Below are positions 27,512 through 36,044 of a stretch of 64,000 nucleotides of DNA, piece by piece (position 1 is the first letter of the stretch; every line of letters starts with the position of its first letter). The translations under genes were made by a program, and so were the position numbers. The notes under the pieces are model-generated. The model was given only the letters and a program-made list of their open reading frames with translations, had not been told where the DNA came from and ran no database searches. Origin of the DNA: Semisulcospira habei (Eukaryota > Mollusca > Gastropoda > Semisulcospiridae); the NCBI GenBank assembly GCA_036245525.1, contig BTPG01000004.1, positions 158,388,811 through 158,452,810 on the forward strand, given 5' to 3'.

Positions 27512-28390
27512 ATGAGTGGTCTTGGTCCAAAGCCTAGAATCATACCAGTTGCATGTCCAGTAACAGAGTTGAAAGATTTGGCAGACGTACAGGATTTTGA
27601 GAAGGAGGGGGAAATTGGAGAAATATATGGTTTTGAACTTGATTTAAATGGCATGTACAAGAGGAAAGTAATTGTTGACATGAAAGACGGTGAAAAACAG
27701 ATTCCTAAACTTGGTCAGCTGCGTGATGTTACTGTACCTACTCCACCTGTAAATAATTCGCCCTACAACTTAATACATGTGGGTAGTAAGTGGGTGGTTT
27801 CACCTGTACCTGTTCCACCACCCACAATTGACTGGGACATAAAGATTGAATTTATTAGTCCTTATGTATACACTGATGACGAAGGTGCCTTAGTGTTTAG
27901 GAAGGTTGTTAACTCGGGGCCGCTTATTGTAAGTCTTGTTCCAAGCTTTGCCCCAGACGACAATAGCAGAGAAAAACTGAAAGTTGAAAATTATGAGAGA
28001 CGGAGATATCTTCTTACACATAGGAAGGGTAGGTCTGATGCGAAGGTCGTGTTTGCACCAATAAACTTTCCCATCGCAAGAGAAGCGACAATAGTATTTG
28101 AAATTATCATGAGATCAGTAACTACTGCTAAAGAGGCTCAAATTGCACAAGGAATTAAACTTACATGGAATGAAACAGTGACAGAATCATCAAAGGTCTT
28201 TATTGCTATTACAAAAAATAATGATGTTATTAATGTTTCGAGCAGTATTCCCGCTGTCAAGGTGGTGGTTGACAAAACAACTTTTGTTCGTCTAACTTAC
28301 ATAAACCTTGAACACATTGATCTTGTTGCATTTTATTATGCCAGCAAATTGTATACTTTTGAAGAGTTGCAAAATGTAATTGCTGATTAA
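27512..28390 (+). CDS. Polinton protein of 292 aa, unknown
   Basis: Starts MSGLGPKPRIIPVACPV at the ATG after GTTTATAAAA; a TTG four codons upstream is not favoured. No membrane segment was seen. A Pro-rich region (VPTPPVNNSP, VSPVPVPPPT) lies at about 85-120, followed by a mixed alpha/beta part with several Lys/Arg-rich stretches (about 155-185). It lies 20 bp after the penton-like gene and 30 bp before the next gene, all in the same direction, suggesting co-expression with structural genes. Family not recognised. Confidence 0.78.
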   Translation: MSGLGPKPRIIPVACPVTELKDLADVQDFEKEGEIGEIYGFELDLNGMYKRKVIVDMKDGEKQIPKLGQLRDVTVPTPPVNNSPYNLIHVGSKWVVSPVPVPPPTIDWDIKIEFISPYVYTDDEGALVFRKVVNSGPLIVSLVPSFAPDDNSREKLKVENYERRRYLLTHRKGRSDAKVVFAPINFPIAREATIVFEIIMRSVTTAKEAQIAQGIKLTWNETVTESSKVFIAITKNNDVINVSSSIPAVKVVVDKTTFVRLTYINLEHIDLVAFYYASKLYTFEELQNVIAD

Positions 28391-28420
28391 ATTTTAAAAA
28401 AATATTTGTGAATAAAAAAA

Positions 28421-29116
28421 ATGGTAAACTTCTATCCGCAACTACCAACGCTTGATCCGACTGAAACAAATGTGATGACTAAAACAACGCTTGCGCCTGA
28501 TCCACAGGTGACAGCTGTGCCAATTGCATCAGATAAAACATTACAGGCAGATGCATTCAGATTAAATAATATTACAGAAGCTTTGAAATATTTGGAAGGA
28601 GAAGAAGCGAAATATTCACGGTGCAAAAGACGGTATAAGACCGTTTTCAGTTCTGTACAAAACACTTCTATGGCTATTGGTGCAGTTTCAGCTTCATGTT
28701 CTGTGGGGGGTATTGTTCTGTTCGCCACAGGAATTGGGAGTTTGGCTGGAATAGCAGTTGAGGGTGTTAGCGTTGCTACATGCCTGGCTTGCTTTGGTTT
28801 GGAAGCCTTAAACAGAAGGTTTCACACAAAATTACAGAAACATGAAGCATTGAGTACGCTTGCTGGTGCAAAGCTGAGCAGTATGAAACTTATTATTAGT
28901 AAGGCATTGAACGATAATTTTATTGATGATGAAGAATTTAAGCGGGTCCAGGATGATTTAAATAATTACAAGAAACAGAAGTCAGAAATACAAAATAAAA
29001 TGCGTAGTCAATCTCCCGTGAATGTTGAAGAACTAAAGGCTAGTTTTTTAGCAGAGGGAAAAAGGATCGGTGTTCAGGAAACCACAGAAAAACTACACAA
29101 TCTTTTAAACAAATAA
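28421..29116 (+). CDS. Polinton membrane protein, 231 aa, slippery 3' end
   Basis: Starts MVNFYPQLPTLDPTE after GAATAAAAAAA. It has a soluble N-terminus, two hydrophobic segments separated by a short turn (about 86-106 and 107-127, GAVSASCSVGGIVLFATGIG then GVSVATCLACFGL) and a charged helical C-terminal half (about 130-231). I recognise no family. The last codons are CTT TTA AAC AAA TAA, so T TTA AAC, the classic coronavirus-type -1 slippery heptamer, sits in the zero frame at 29104-29110, four bases before the stop. The -1 frame continues open to 29235. Confidence 0.8.
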   Translation: MVNFYPQLPTLDPTETNVMTKTTLAPDPQVTAVPIASDKTLQADAFRLNNITEALKYLEGEEAKYSRCKRRYKTVFSSVQNTSMAIGAVSASCSVGGIVLFATGIGSLAGIAVEGVSVATCLACFGLEALNRRFHTKLQKHEALSTLAGAKLSSMKLIISKALNDNFIDDEEFKRVQDDLNNYKKQKSEIQNKMRSQSPVNVEELKASFLAEGKRIGVQETTEKLHNLLNK

Positions 29117-29235
29117 AAATCAGATTTGGTAATCGTTTATTGATGTCATACACTTCACAGAAAAATGCCATGCCACTTACACCACTTGTGCCTGATTATT
29201 TAACCCCATCTGCACCACCACCTGAGTATTACTGA
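29110..29235 (+). CDS. Possible -1 frameshift extension with late-domain motifs
   Basis: After the slippery heptamer at 29104-29110 the -1 frame is open for 41 codons and ends PSAPPPEYY at a TGA (29233-29235). It joins a PSAP motif (TSG101/ESCRT-I binding in known late domains) to a PPEY motif (WW-domain/Nedd4 binding). An internal ATG at 29143 could instead give a free 30-residue peptide. I saw no obvious strong stem or pseudoknot downstream, which weakens the frameshift idea. The motif pair and exact frame match are seen directly; expression and function are inference. Confidence 0.45.
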   Translation, partial: QIKIRFGNRLLMSYTSQKNAMPLTPLVPDYLTPSAPPPEYY

Positions 29236-29577
29236 GAGAAAAAAAGTTTTTTTATTGTCCTTGTATCTTGATAAATCTGTCTCAGTGTCTTGGGACTTGA
29301 GTCAAGTTGTTGTAAGAACTTAGGGTAAGTACTTGTAAGAACTTAGGGTAAGTACTTGTAAGAACTTAGGGTAAGTAATTAATAAGTTCTTATGACAACA
29401 CACTTAAAGGTTACCTCTGCAGGTTCCTAAAAGTTAGTTGCAACTTGTTAATAAGTATTAAGTTTCACTTGGCATCACTTGATCAGGTACATGATTAGGT
29501 TTTTATAGAGACAATAGTTATACACCTCCACCCCCCCCCCCCCCCCCCCCTTCAAAAAAAGCAAACAATGTCGGTCG
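29236..29577. other. Polinton non-coding spacer
   Basis: It contains a short tandem repeat of about 22 bp (TTGTAAGAACTTAGGGTAAG, about 29315-29378) and a C-run of about 20 bases at 29530-29550. No gene was seen between the last coding region and the right inverted repeat. Confidence 0.75.
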
Positions 29578-30229
29578 CAGTTGGCTTATTAATATCATGC
29601 TTAACATATTTCAATTGTGGTGTCATGTTCAATAACCCTGTCCTTTTAAGCAAACATACCTGACACAGTATTGACAATTATTGGCTTTGCAGTAAATTAT
29701 AAATCACACCCTGACCAAGTGAGAGCCAAATGAAACATCAGAAGTAACATAGACAGTAACTAGATAATTTTACCATGACGAGCACCAGAAAAAGGAAGGA
29801 ATCACCCCTTATTTCAGATTACTTTTTCCTTTGAGTACAGGTTTATACAAGGGAAGTAATTTTGTAAAAATTTCAGCAAGACAAAAAAGTTACTTCCCTT
29901 GCTTTATTAAAATTTGAATTTGTTGAAGGGTGTACGCATAATTGAAAAAAATAAAAATTCCTTCTTGAATATCATGTCCAGATTAAAATTTTTTATGAAT
30001 ATCATGTCAGGTGTGGTGCATACCGATCTGATTGAAAAGATTTTGATCTCAGTTTCAAAAGGCAAGCTAGTCAGAAATGAAAAATGTGAATAATTGTAGG
30101 CCCTTTGAATTTTTTTTTCAGAACAAGTCTATTCATAACATACCTGAATTGAGGTGGAGGTCTTTCAGAACCGGTCAAGCTTAGACATGAGGTGTCGGAC
30201 TTTACCATTATTTGGTTCCAGACCTCGAC

Positions 30230-30516
30230 GACTTGACCCATGACCTCGACGACTTGACCCATGACCTTGACCCATGACCTTGGTGACCTTGACCCATGAC
30301 CTTGACCCATGACCTTTGACCTTGACCTTGGTGACCTTTGACCGTGGTGATCTTGACCCTGGCCCATGACCTTGGTGACCTTGACCCATGACCATGACCC
30401 ATGGCTTTGACCCATGACCTTGACCCATGATCTTGACCTTTGACCTTGGTGACCTTGACCCTTGACCTTGGTGACCTTGATCCATGACCTTGGTCTTGAT
30501 GACCTTGACCTTGGTG
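30230..30516. repeat. TGACCT-rich tandem array in right TIR
   Basis: The reverse complement of the left AGGTCA array. The unit order is close to the left arm's, with several small insertions and deletions. Confidence 0.85.
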
Positions 30517-30723
30517 AGAGATAGATAATATGAGACCCGTAAGATAATCAGATCAATAAGGCCACATCTGTCATGCTCGTCACTTTTTAAAATCAAAGGG
30601 TTGATTCGGAAATAACGAGGGTGTAATGGGGGCCAAAATTTTGATATTAAAAATGGCGTAAATTAATGACGGATGCGGCTCTATTGAATTCATTGTCTTA
30701 CGGGTCTCATATTATCTATCTCT
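30517..30723. repeat. Palindromic Polinton terminus, right
   Basis: The mirror image of 15069-15275. The 28-base terminal sequence is present at both edges of this 207-bp piece in opposite orientation. Confidence 0.9.
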
Positions 30724-30729
30724 GACAAG
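30724..30729. repeat. Polinton target-site duplication, right
   Basis: GACAAG immediately after the right terminus; it pairs with 15063-15068. Confidence 0.95.
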
Positions 30730-31596
30730 ACAAACCCAACAACATTCAGCCGCGCCAGACTCGCACGACTGACTGCTACTAAGACGTGAAAAACTGGATG
30801 ACAGCAAACAAACTCAAACTGAATGACAACAAAACGGAAGCCATGCTGGTAGGCACTCGCCATAAATTTTTCCAGCACAATCCCTCTATCAATCTTCAAC
30901 TCGACAGCACCCCCATCCCCCTCTCTGACTCGGCCAAGAGCCTCGGCGTTATCCTCGACTCCTCTATTTCCATGACCAGCTTTGTCTCTTCCCCGGCCCG
31001 GGCATGCTATTCCCACCTCCGTCGCATCAGTCAGATCAGAAAATACATCACCACTAATGCTGCCACCAGACCTGGTGTCTCTCACATTTTATCTCGCATC
31101 GACTACTGCAACTCTCTCTTTTCCGGCCTCCCTCACTCCACCACTTTCACTCTCCAGCGCGTCCAGAACAATGCTGCCCGCCTTGTCCTCAGAAAGAAGA
31201 AATCTGACCACATCACTCCACTGCTCAAACTCCTTCACTGGCTCCCCATCCCCCAACGCATCCAATACAAGATTCTGTCTCTCTGCTACAAATACTTTAA
31301 CAACTACGCTTCTGCCTATCTCTCCAAATTACATCACTCCTACACTCCTTCCCGCTCTCTCTGTTCTGCCTCCCACCCTCTCCGCCTCCACATCTCTCGC
31401 ACCAAACTCAGCACTTTCGGCCCCCGCTCCTTCTTTGTCTGCGGTCCATCCACTTGGAACACTTGCCCACTCTCTCTTCGTCAGAAACCCTCTCCCGCCT
31501 CCTTCCAATCTGCCCTCAAACTCACCTCTTTCAACAGTTCTAGCACTCTAACGCCACCACACAACCCACCCCCAGCTGACTGTCTTAATGTATATA
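30730..31596 (+). pseudogene. LINE ORF2 C-terminal part, right of Polinton
   Basis: Continues the CR1/L2-like LINE interrupted at YADD. Early codons match the expected spacer but include a stop just before DVKNWMTANKLKLND (30777-30820). From 30786 the frame is open for 291 codons: LNDNKTEAMLVGT, KSLGVILDSSISM, YCNSLFSGLPHST, LQRVQNNAARLVL, HWLPIPQRIQYKILSL and RSFFVCGPSTWNT, the usual order in this group. The frame runs on past 31596 into the Tc1 element. Good preservation suggests the LINE was not very old when interrupted. Confidence 0.9.
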
Positions 31597-31954
31597 CTAA
31601 TGGTCAAAACTTAAGGACCACCCCACTTTTTGTCTCATTTTCATCGGCGCAAGAACGCTAATAAAATACAATGTTCTTTCGATCTAAATGGGTTAAAAGT
31701 TGACCTTAGACAGTCCACTGTACAGGGACCAATAGACAACAATTTATCAATTTCCACGAACGTGTCAAATGCACGCGAAACATCGTCAGTTTTTGTAAAA
31801 ATCTGTGCGATATTGGCAAGCGTACCGAAGGCAGGCAGGTGGAACAACTAGGTAAAGTGATGCGCGTGCTAAAGGGGTCATTCGTGAACACTGAGCACTT
31901 CTGTTTTGCTACAAATACCGGTACAGTAGGGGCATAATTGTCACTTTCCTAACC

Positions 31955-33047
31955 ATGCTACCACGACGACGCCTAACGCCAGTAGATCAAGACCGGGCGC
32001 TAGCATGGCTGCAGGATAGAATTTCCAGACGAGACGTTGGGAGACATCTTGAGGTGTCCCATTCAGTGATCCAGAGGCTGCTGGCACGATTCCAAGAAAC
32101 TGGAAGGGCAGAACGACGACCCTGCTCAGGACGCCCGTGCTGCACCAGTAGAAGGGAGCACAGATACCTCTGTGTGGCGACTCTGCGCGACCGAACTGTC
32201 ACGTCAACCACTCTGCGATGTCAACTGATGCAAGATGCAAACGTTAACGTCAGCACAAGCACAGTCTGCCGACATCTGCGCAAAATTGGCCTGGCTTCAT
32301 GCAGAGCAGCAGTGAGAATACCCCTCACTCCAGCTCATCGCAGAGGCCGGGTTGCCTGGTGTCGTCAACATGTGGGGTGGAACAGACTCCAGTGGACTTA
32401 GGTTGTGTTTCCTGATGAGTCACGGTTCACTGTGTCCTTCAACTCTGGCAGGGTGAGGTTCTGTGGACGCCAGGGCGATCGATTCACGGATGAATGCGTC
32501 CAAGGGTGAATCGCTACGGAGGAGGCTAGGTCATGTTCTGGGTAGGCTTCAGCAGGGTATGCAGGACCCTCTTCACGTCATCCGAGGCATCCTGACTAGA
32601 CTGCCCTATCGGGAGGAGATTGTGCAACCCCTCATCCAGCCAGCTCTGCAAGCCACAGGCGACAATGCTGTTCTGCAGGACGACAACGCTCGACCTCATC
32701 GCGCCCGTGTGGTGGATGAGTACCTTGAGCAAGGGGGCATCATGAGGATAGAGTGGCCAGCTCGTTCACCTGATCTGGCTCCCATCGAGCACCTCTGGGA
32801 TGTGCTGGGGCAACGTGTAACCAGCAACTACCTCCACCCCCCCCCCCCCCGTCACCCCCCCCCCCCATACACACACACACACACATCAATTTGTCCCCCA
32901 GCTCAGTTCCTGCATCAAGAGTGGGAAGCGATCCCACAACATGTTCTCCGAACCCTGATGAACTCCATGCGTCAATGCTGCATTGAATGTTTTTCTGCAA
33001 CGGTGGGTGCACTCGCTTGTGTGACTTTTCATATGAGGGGTGGGTGA
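31955..33047 (+). pseudogene. Tc1-like transposase, frameshifted
   Basis: Starts MLPRRRLTPVDQDRALAWL, with paired helix-turn-helix regions (RDVGRHLEVSHSVIQRLL; TSTVCRHLRKIGL). The catalytic residues lie in FPDESRF (about 32410), LQDDNARPHRA (about 32675-32707) and LAPIEHLWD (about 32773-32800). The reading breaks at a stop near 32400 and shifts frame around 32460. A C-rich and (CA)n expansion at 32831-32885 further disrupts the C-terminal part, which resumes as LHQEWEAIPQHVLRTLMNSM. Non-functional, but clearly DDE transposase. Confidence 0.92.
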
Positions 33048-33110
33048 ACATTCTAACGTACTGCTATTGTTACATTTGCTTGATTTACTCAAAACTTAAA
33101 TGAAATGAAA

Positions 33111-34162
33111 GGGGCAGTGGGCAGATGTTCACATCTGCACGGGACATAGACGACCCCCCCCCTCCACGAGTCGCCTGCTGCCTTGCAGGCCTGGCCGCTT
33201 GGCTGCGGAAAGGCTAAGGGAGGAAACCCCTGACATCAAAGCCCCCGTGTCTCCGGGGAAGGCTTTTGAGCCAGAGACTAGAACAAGGACAGTCTGATAT
33301 AAAACCTACGACCCGAGGACCTCGATGCCATCGTCCCAGCTTGCTAGGCCATGGCAGATGAACCAAGGGTTTAAAGGGTGGGGCCAGTACTGCGCACACT
33401 GCACTCCACCAAAAAGCTCCACCGCGCAGGCTTTAGGAAACGTCCACGGACCATGACAAAGCGGGTGTGGCACAATCAACAGCTGAAAACAGGCACCAAG
33501 ATCAGCGTGTACAGAGCTGTGGTCCTCACCACCCTGCTGTATGGTTCCGAGTCCTGGGCCCTCTACCGCAGCCAACTACGACTCCTCGAACTCCTCGAAC
33601 GCTTCCACCAGCGCTGCCTGCGTACCATCCTGGGCATTCACTGGAGTGACTATGTCACCAACGTCGAGGTCCTTGAACAGGCTGAAACTGTGAGCATCGA
33701 GGCTTTGCTGCTGCGGACACAGCTCCGCTGGGCGGGGCATGTCTCCAGGATGGAGGATCATCGCCTACCAAAGATCACCCTGTTCGGCGAGCTTGCTACT
33801 GGACACCGTGACAGAGGGGCACCAAAGAAGAGATACAAAGACTGTCTCAAGAAGTCACTTAGTGCCTGCCAAATCGACCACCACCAGTGGTCTTAGCTTG
33901 CTGCGGACCGTGACACCTGGCGCTCCACCATTTACAAGGCAGCTGTCTCCTTTGAGGACTCTCACAGAGCTAGCCTTAAGGACAAGCGGCTCAGGAGAAA
34001 AAACAGAGATGCCGCAGCTCAGAACCCTGGCCATACCTTCCCCTGCAGCCACTGCGGTCGAACCTGCCTGTCTCGGATTGGCCTCCGCAGCCACGAACAA
34101 GCCTGCAGACGTCGTGGGCAACTCCTATAAAATCTTCGTTCGCGAAGTCAAGCCAAGAGAGA
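33111..34162 (+). mobile_element. LINE fragment nested in Tc1
   Basis: Bounded by a 9-bp duplication GAAATGAAA (33102-33110 and 34163-34171), with a short AG-rich tail before the right copy. The first 260 bp are non-coding; the rest encodes the end of a LINE protein. It is probably internally deleted or 5'-rearranged, because the leader-like start joins directly to the RT thumb. Confidence 0.8.
33378..34130 (+). pseudogene. LINE C-terminal domain with zinc finger
   Basis: The translation gives QQLKTGTKISVYRAVVLTTL, LLYGSESWALYR, RCLRTILGIHWSDYVTN, LRWAGHVSRMEDHRLPK and GAPKKRYKDCLKKSL, the conserved post-RT region of craniofacial-development-protein-2-like LINEs. After a stop at about 33894 and a frame change it ends with a C2H2-like finger, CSHCGRTCLSRIGLRSHEQ. 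The RT core is absent. It is a distant relative of the LINE at 1668-3616. Confidence 0.85.
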
Positions 34163-34283
34163 GAAATGAAATTTTTACTGAGTAAATTAGCAAAGTACTG
34201 ACTCCAAGTATTGTTTCATTATTTGTGTGGTGTTGTCGGTGCGTCTGCGATAAATAGTGGCCCTTAAGTTTTGACCATTAGTA

Positions 34284-34408
34284 TATGTGTGGCATGTAAG
34301 TCATGGTTAAAAGCGGGCACATGCGTGCGTGAGTTGTGAGTGCGCGCTTAGAGTTATAATTATTATAAGATAAGCGCATTACAAATACCGTAATTGTTAT
34401 TGTTATTA
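34284..34408 (+). mobile_element. 3' end of the CR1/L2-like LINE
   Basis: A GTGCGTGAGTTGTGAGTGCG-type 3' UTR with TAAGCGCATTACAAAT and a TTATTGTTATTA tail, typical of L2/CR1-like elements. It is followed at once by TGACGTC and the continuation of the 120-bp repeat. Confidence 0.75.
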
Positions 34409-34560
34409 TGACGTCAGTACTCCAGCGTGAGAAATGGCAAGTGCTAGTCTTCTTCTTATATTTGCTGAAGAGCTTGATATCAGGTTTATGTGATAACAGT
34501 GGTTTAACATACAGCTTAAAGTTTAGTGACGTCAGTATTAGCATAGTTCTTAATTCTGCG
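34409..34560. repeat. 120-bp tandem repeat, right portion
   Basis: TGACGTCAGTACTCCAGCGT onward continues the unit interrupted at 11056, with GAGCTTGATATCAGGTTTAT and TTTAGTGACGTCAGTA. It confirms that both flanks were once adjacent. Confidence 0.88.
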
Positions 34561-34565
34561 TGCAT

Positions 34566-35077
34566 GGGTGACTGGGTGTATGTGTGCCTGGGTGTATGTG
34601 TGCCTGGGTGTATGTGTGCCTGGGTGTCTGTGTGCCTGGGTGTCTGTGTGCCTGGGTGTAAGTGTACCTGGGTGTATGTGTGTCTTCTAGGTGTATGTGT
34701 GCCTGGGTGTATGTGTGTCTGGGTGTATGTGTGCCTGGGTGTATGTGAGTCTGGGTGTCTGTGTGCCTGGGTGTATGTGTGCCTGGGTGTCTGTGTGCCT
34801 GGGTGTATGTGTGCCTGGGTGTATGTGTGCCTGGGTGTATGTGAGTCTGGGTGTATGTGTGTCTGGGTGTACGTGTGCCTGGGTGTATGTATGCCTGGGT
34901 GTATGTGAGTCTGGGTGTCTGTGTGCCTGGGTGTATGTGTGCCTGGGTGTATGTGTGTCTGGGTGTATGTGTGCCTGGGTGTATGTGTGCCTGGGTGTAT
35001 GTGAGTCTGGGTGTCTGTGTGCCTGGGTGTATGTGTGCCTGGGTGTATGTGAGCCTGAGTGTATGTGTGCCTGTGTG
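34566..35077. repeat. 16-bp minisatellite, left part
   Basis: About 31 copies of a TGTGCCTGGGTGTATG unit with CTG/ATG and GCC/GTC variants. The array resumes at 51113 after the solo LTR and its contents. Long open frames in both directions arise because the 16-bp unit lacks stops; they are not genes. Confidence 0.95.
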
Positions 35078-35129
35078 TGTTACGATTGTGGTTGTGTTGT
35101 TCTGTGAGAGCAGGTATGTGTTAATCGTA
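35078..35129 (+). mobile_element. Solo LTR, 5' fragment
   Basis: Begins TGTTACGATTGTGGTTGTGT, matching the start of the LTR at 44428. It stops after ATGTGTTAATCGTA, where the composite insertion begins; the remainder is at 50246-51112. The outer flank GTGTG (35073-35077) matches GTGTG at 51113-51117, a 5-bp duplication. Confidence 0.85.
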
Positions 35130-36044
35130 CGTTCGTTCGTTCGTTCAGTCCAGTTTTTTGTCCCACTGGCACTAGATTGATCGGGGACTAGCATATAATC
35201 TTTTGTTAACGTTACACCCATATATTCCTTCATTATATTGCTATTTTCACCCACCAACAGGTTTCGGTCCAACAATGTACAAAATTTATGTATTTAATTA
35301 ACATTTAAAATCAAAATTAAAATTTCAGGACCACCAGATAAAAAGTTTAAAAGTCATTTAGAATTAAAAATATACTCCACAAGAAGAGAAATTATCTAAG
35401 CGAGCACAGGCCAGGTATCAATCTCGTCAAGATGTATTACCATTACTTTTTAAATCAGATTACATAAGAGTCAGAAAATTATCAGGTAAACACGAGGGAG
35501 TCTCACTCTAGTTATTGCTGGTGGGAATAATACCATGAGAGTAGGGTAGGCGGCCGCGCGATACGCCTTCGCAGTAGGTTTGGAATGCGGCCAATACCCC
35601 GCGTGGCGCGCTTGCGCACTGACTTGTTAGCGTGGGGGAACTTGGTCATGACCCCTCGGTTATGGGTCACCCAACCGTCGTAGCTCTATATTGTACAAAA
35701 AAACTTACTAAATAATATTGATTTATATCATATTCCTTAGAATTTACCGAAAAGCTATGACCAAATCATTCAGTTGAAAAGAAATAATATAATTCGTATT
35801 AATGTTAAGGTGATTGTGCCACCGAATGCGTGCGCATCCAGAAAGGAATGCGCCATCGCAGGACGGAGGTCACGCCAACCAAGGCGAAAACAAAAGAATG
35901 CTTCCACGCCCGAAATCAAAGTCGGAATGGGAGCACTAAGGTGGTAAATACAGAACGATATTTTTAGTATTTGGGGCAAGCCCACAGTAGCGATCATCCT
36001 ATTAGTTATAGATAGAGCGACATCAGTCGTACGCTCATATCAGT
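35130..36044 (-). other. 3' non-coding part of the I-like LINE
   Basis: About 900 bp between the CGTT-repeat tail and the end of the LINE coding region. No separate element or gene is recognised. It is long for a LINE 3' UTR, so a further cryptic insertion is possible. Confidence 0.5.

Larger units (their letters stand above)
15069..30723. mobile_element. Polinton/Maverick DNA transposon, near-complete
   Basis: A 15,655-bp element starting AGAGATAG and ending with its complement, flanked by a perfect 6-bp duplication GACAAG (15063-15068 and 30724-30729); six base pairs is the Polinton value. It has inverted repeats of about 1.15 kb and encodes integrase, protein-primed DNA polymerase B, packaging ATPase and major capsid protein, the defining Polinton set, plus further small genes. 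It sits inside the RT of a LINE. Its coding region is AT-rich compared with the LINE around it. Almost all genes are open, so it is young or recently active, with one clear break in the candidate penton gene. Confidence 0.97.
29578..30723 (-). repeat. Polinton right terminal inverted repeat
   Basis: About 1146 bp mirroring 15069-16241 and about 27 bp shorter, mostly because of fewer GGTCA units. It begins inward at CAGTTGGCTTATT and ends outward with CTATCTCT before the GACAAG duplication. Confidence 0.95.
31597..34281 (+). mobile_element. Tc1/mariner element, damaged, with nested LINE
   Basis: Inverted ends CTAATGGTCAAAACTTAAGG (31597-31616) and their complement (about 34262-34281), flanked by TA on both sides as expected for Tc1/mariner. 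It encodes a DD34E-type transposase in pieces, and a LINE fragment (33111-34162) is nested in its 3' part. It is inserted in the 3' region of the CR1/L2-like LINE. Confidence 0.9.
11057..34408 (+). mobile_element. CR1/L2-like LINE carrying nested insertions
   Basis: A plus-strand non-LTR element whose parts are spread over 23.35 kb. In order they are: a pyrimidine-rich leader (11057-11540), endonuclease and start of RT (11544 to about 13035), RT GVPQGS and YADD region (about 14890-15062), the rest of ORF2 (30730-31596), and an ATT-repeat tail (about 34284-34408). The outer flanks are TGACGTC on both sides (11050-11056 and 34409-34415) within the same 120-bp repeat, which supports one original insertion. 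Everything else in the span was inserted later: a 60-bp retro-insertion, an unknown 1.85-kb block, the Polinton and a Tc1 element. Confidence 0.85.

Noticed and set aside
34566..35275. Long Cys/Val/Gly-rich and Thr/His/Pro-rich frames on both strands
   Set aside because: They translate the 16-bp minisatellite, which lacks stops in every frame; no start context or domain is present.
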